From Xanthomonas sp. (GTDB lineage: Bacteria > Pseudomonadota > Gammaproteobacteria > Xanthomonadales > Xanthomonadaceae), in contig JADFDQ010000010.1 in the NCBI GenBank assembly GCA_018262705.1, positions 1 to 64,000 on the forward strand: 64,000 nt of DNA. Direction: 5' to 3'. This document shows positions 63,794-64,000 of the stretch, piece by piece (positions within the stretch are counted from its first letter, which is position 1; each line of letters begins with the position of its first letter). The position numbers and the translations under genes were made by a program. The notes under the pieces were generated by a model, which saw nothing but the letters and a program-made list of their open reading frames with translations, was not told the origin of the DNA and searched no databases.

Positions 63794-64000
63794 ATGAACC
63801 ACCCGAACCGCGCCCGGCTTTCAAGGCTGTCGATGGGTCTGATCGTCGCGCTCGCCGCGGCCCCCCTGTTCGCGCAGAGCACCTCGTCCGGTGTCGGCGG
63901 TCTGGTGACCGGCGCCAATGGCCAGCCGGTTGCCGGTGCCCAGGTGACGATCACCCACGTCGAATCCGGCACGGTCAGCCGCGCCGCCACCGATGCCAGC
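63794..64000 (+). CDS. TonB-dependent receptor, Oar-like, 5' end only
   Basis: Only the first 69 codons are in the window. A signal peptide (LSMGLIVALAAAPLFA) is followed by the start of a carboxypeptidase-regulatory-like fold (GVGGLVTGANGQPVAGAQVTITHVESGTV), which leads Oar-like outer-membrane TonB receptors of about 1000 residues. AGAGG precedes the ATG. The rest of the gene lies beyond the window. Confidence 0.75.
   Translation, partial: MNHPNRARLSRLSMGLIVALAAAPLFAQSTSSGVGGLVTGANGQPVAGAQVTITHVESGTVSRAATDAS

Noticed and set aside
63609-63797. 62-codon open frame upstream of the Oar-like receptor gene
   Set aside because: It runs through a strong terminator hairpin and T-run, has no ribosome site and no recognisable sequence.

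Overview
The window is a 64 kb piece of a GC-rich gammaproteobacterial chromosome. Gene content and order point to the Xanthomonadales, close to Lysobacter, Luteimonas or Thermomonas. The markers are a serC-pheA-hisC-aroA operon, a methionine synthase split into two overlapping genes behind an ArsR/methyltransferase regulator, a 1646-residue NAD-glutamate dehydrogenase, hrcA-grpE-dnaK-dnaJ, recN next to sbcB, DUF2058, DUF2884 and DUF2939 proteins, an Oar-like TonB receptor, and GTAG-type palindromic repeats. The species is inferred from this pattern only. No rRNA, tRNA, CRISPR array or prophage was seen. No gap between genes exceeds 300 bases.

Layout. 0-6.2 kb: an M13 peptidase that looks 5' truncated, a periplasmic peroxiredoxin, a zinc-finger protein, a repeat-rich secreted protein and an M1 aminopeptidase. 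6.2-9.3 kb: a double short-chain dehydrogenase, an acyl-CoA-binding protein and a TetR regulator, probably one acyl-CoA module. 9.3-15.3 kb: two phasin-like proteins, a TPR protein, a membrane-anchored Mrr-like protein with a degraded active site, a patatin phospholipase, an FHA protein and a polyhydroxyalkanoate-system protein, but no PHA synthase. 15.4-20.1 kb: the serine/aromatic/histidine operon. 20.2-23.5 kb: a self-regulated GntR-ABC transporter operon with a lipoprotein, read from one clear promoter. 23.7-27.8 kb: two FKBP isomerases, UDP-glucose dehydrogenase, SlyX and DUF2058.

28-32.9 kb: the methionine synthase operon. 32.9-39.1 kb: acyl-CoA dehydrogenase and NAD-glutamate dehydrogenase. 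39.2-46.5 kb: a putative membrane-anchored protein, NAD kinase, a 5'-nucleotidase-like protein, a DUF2939 protein, a probable DUF4785 protein beside a secreted lipase-like hydrolase, and exonuclease I. 46.5-47.8 kb: a small accessory island with a wrecked type III DNA methyltransferase and a TumE/TumA-type toxin-antitoxin pair. 47.9-54.6 kb: recN and the heat-shock operon with a good sigma-32 promoter before dnaK. 54.7-61 kb: prephenate dehydrogenase, a DUF1631 protein, dapB and purEK. 61-64 kb: iron superoxide dismutase, a monothiol glutaredoxin, a short-chain dehydrogenase, a MarC protein and the start of an Oar-like receptor with a structured leader.

Two repeat families run through the intergenic spaces. 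One is a 25-nt GTAG-starting REP-like arm at three loci. The other is a set of 7-bp GC-rich tandem repeats at the 3' ends of genes at five loci; one of these runs into a coding region. The best candidates for new biology are the PHA-granule-type locus without a synthase, the His/Cys-rich insertion in the homocysteine half of methionine synthase, the nuclease-dead Mrr-like membrane protein, the double-SDR/ACBP/TetR module, and the structured leader before the Oar-like receptor.
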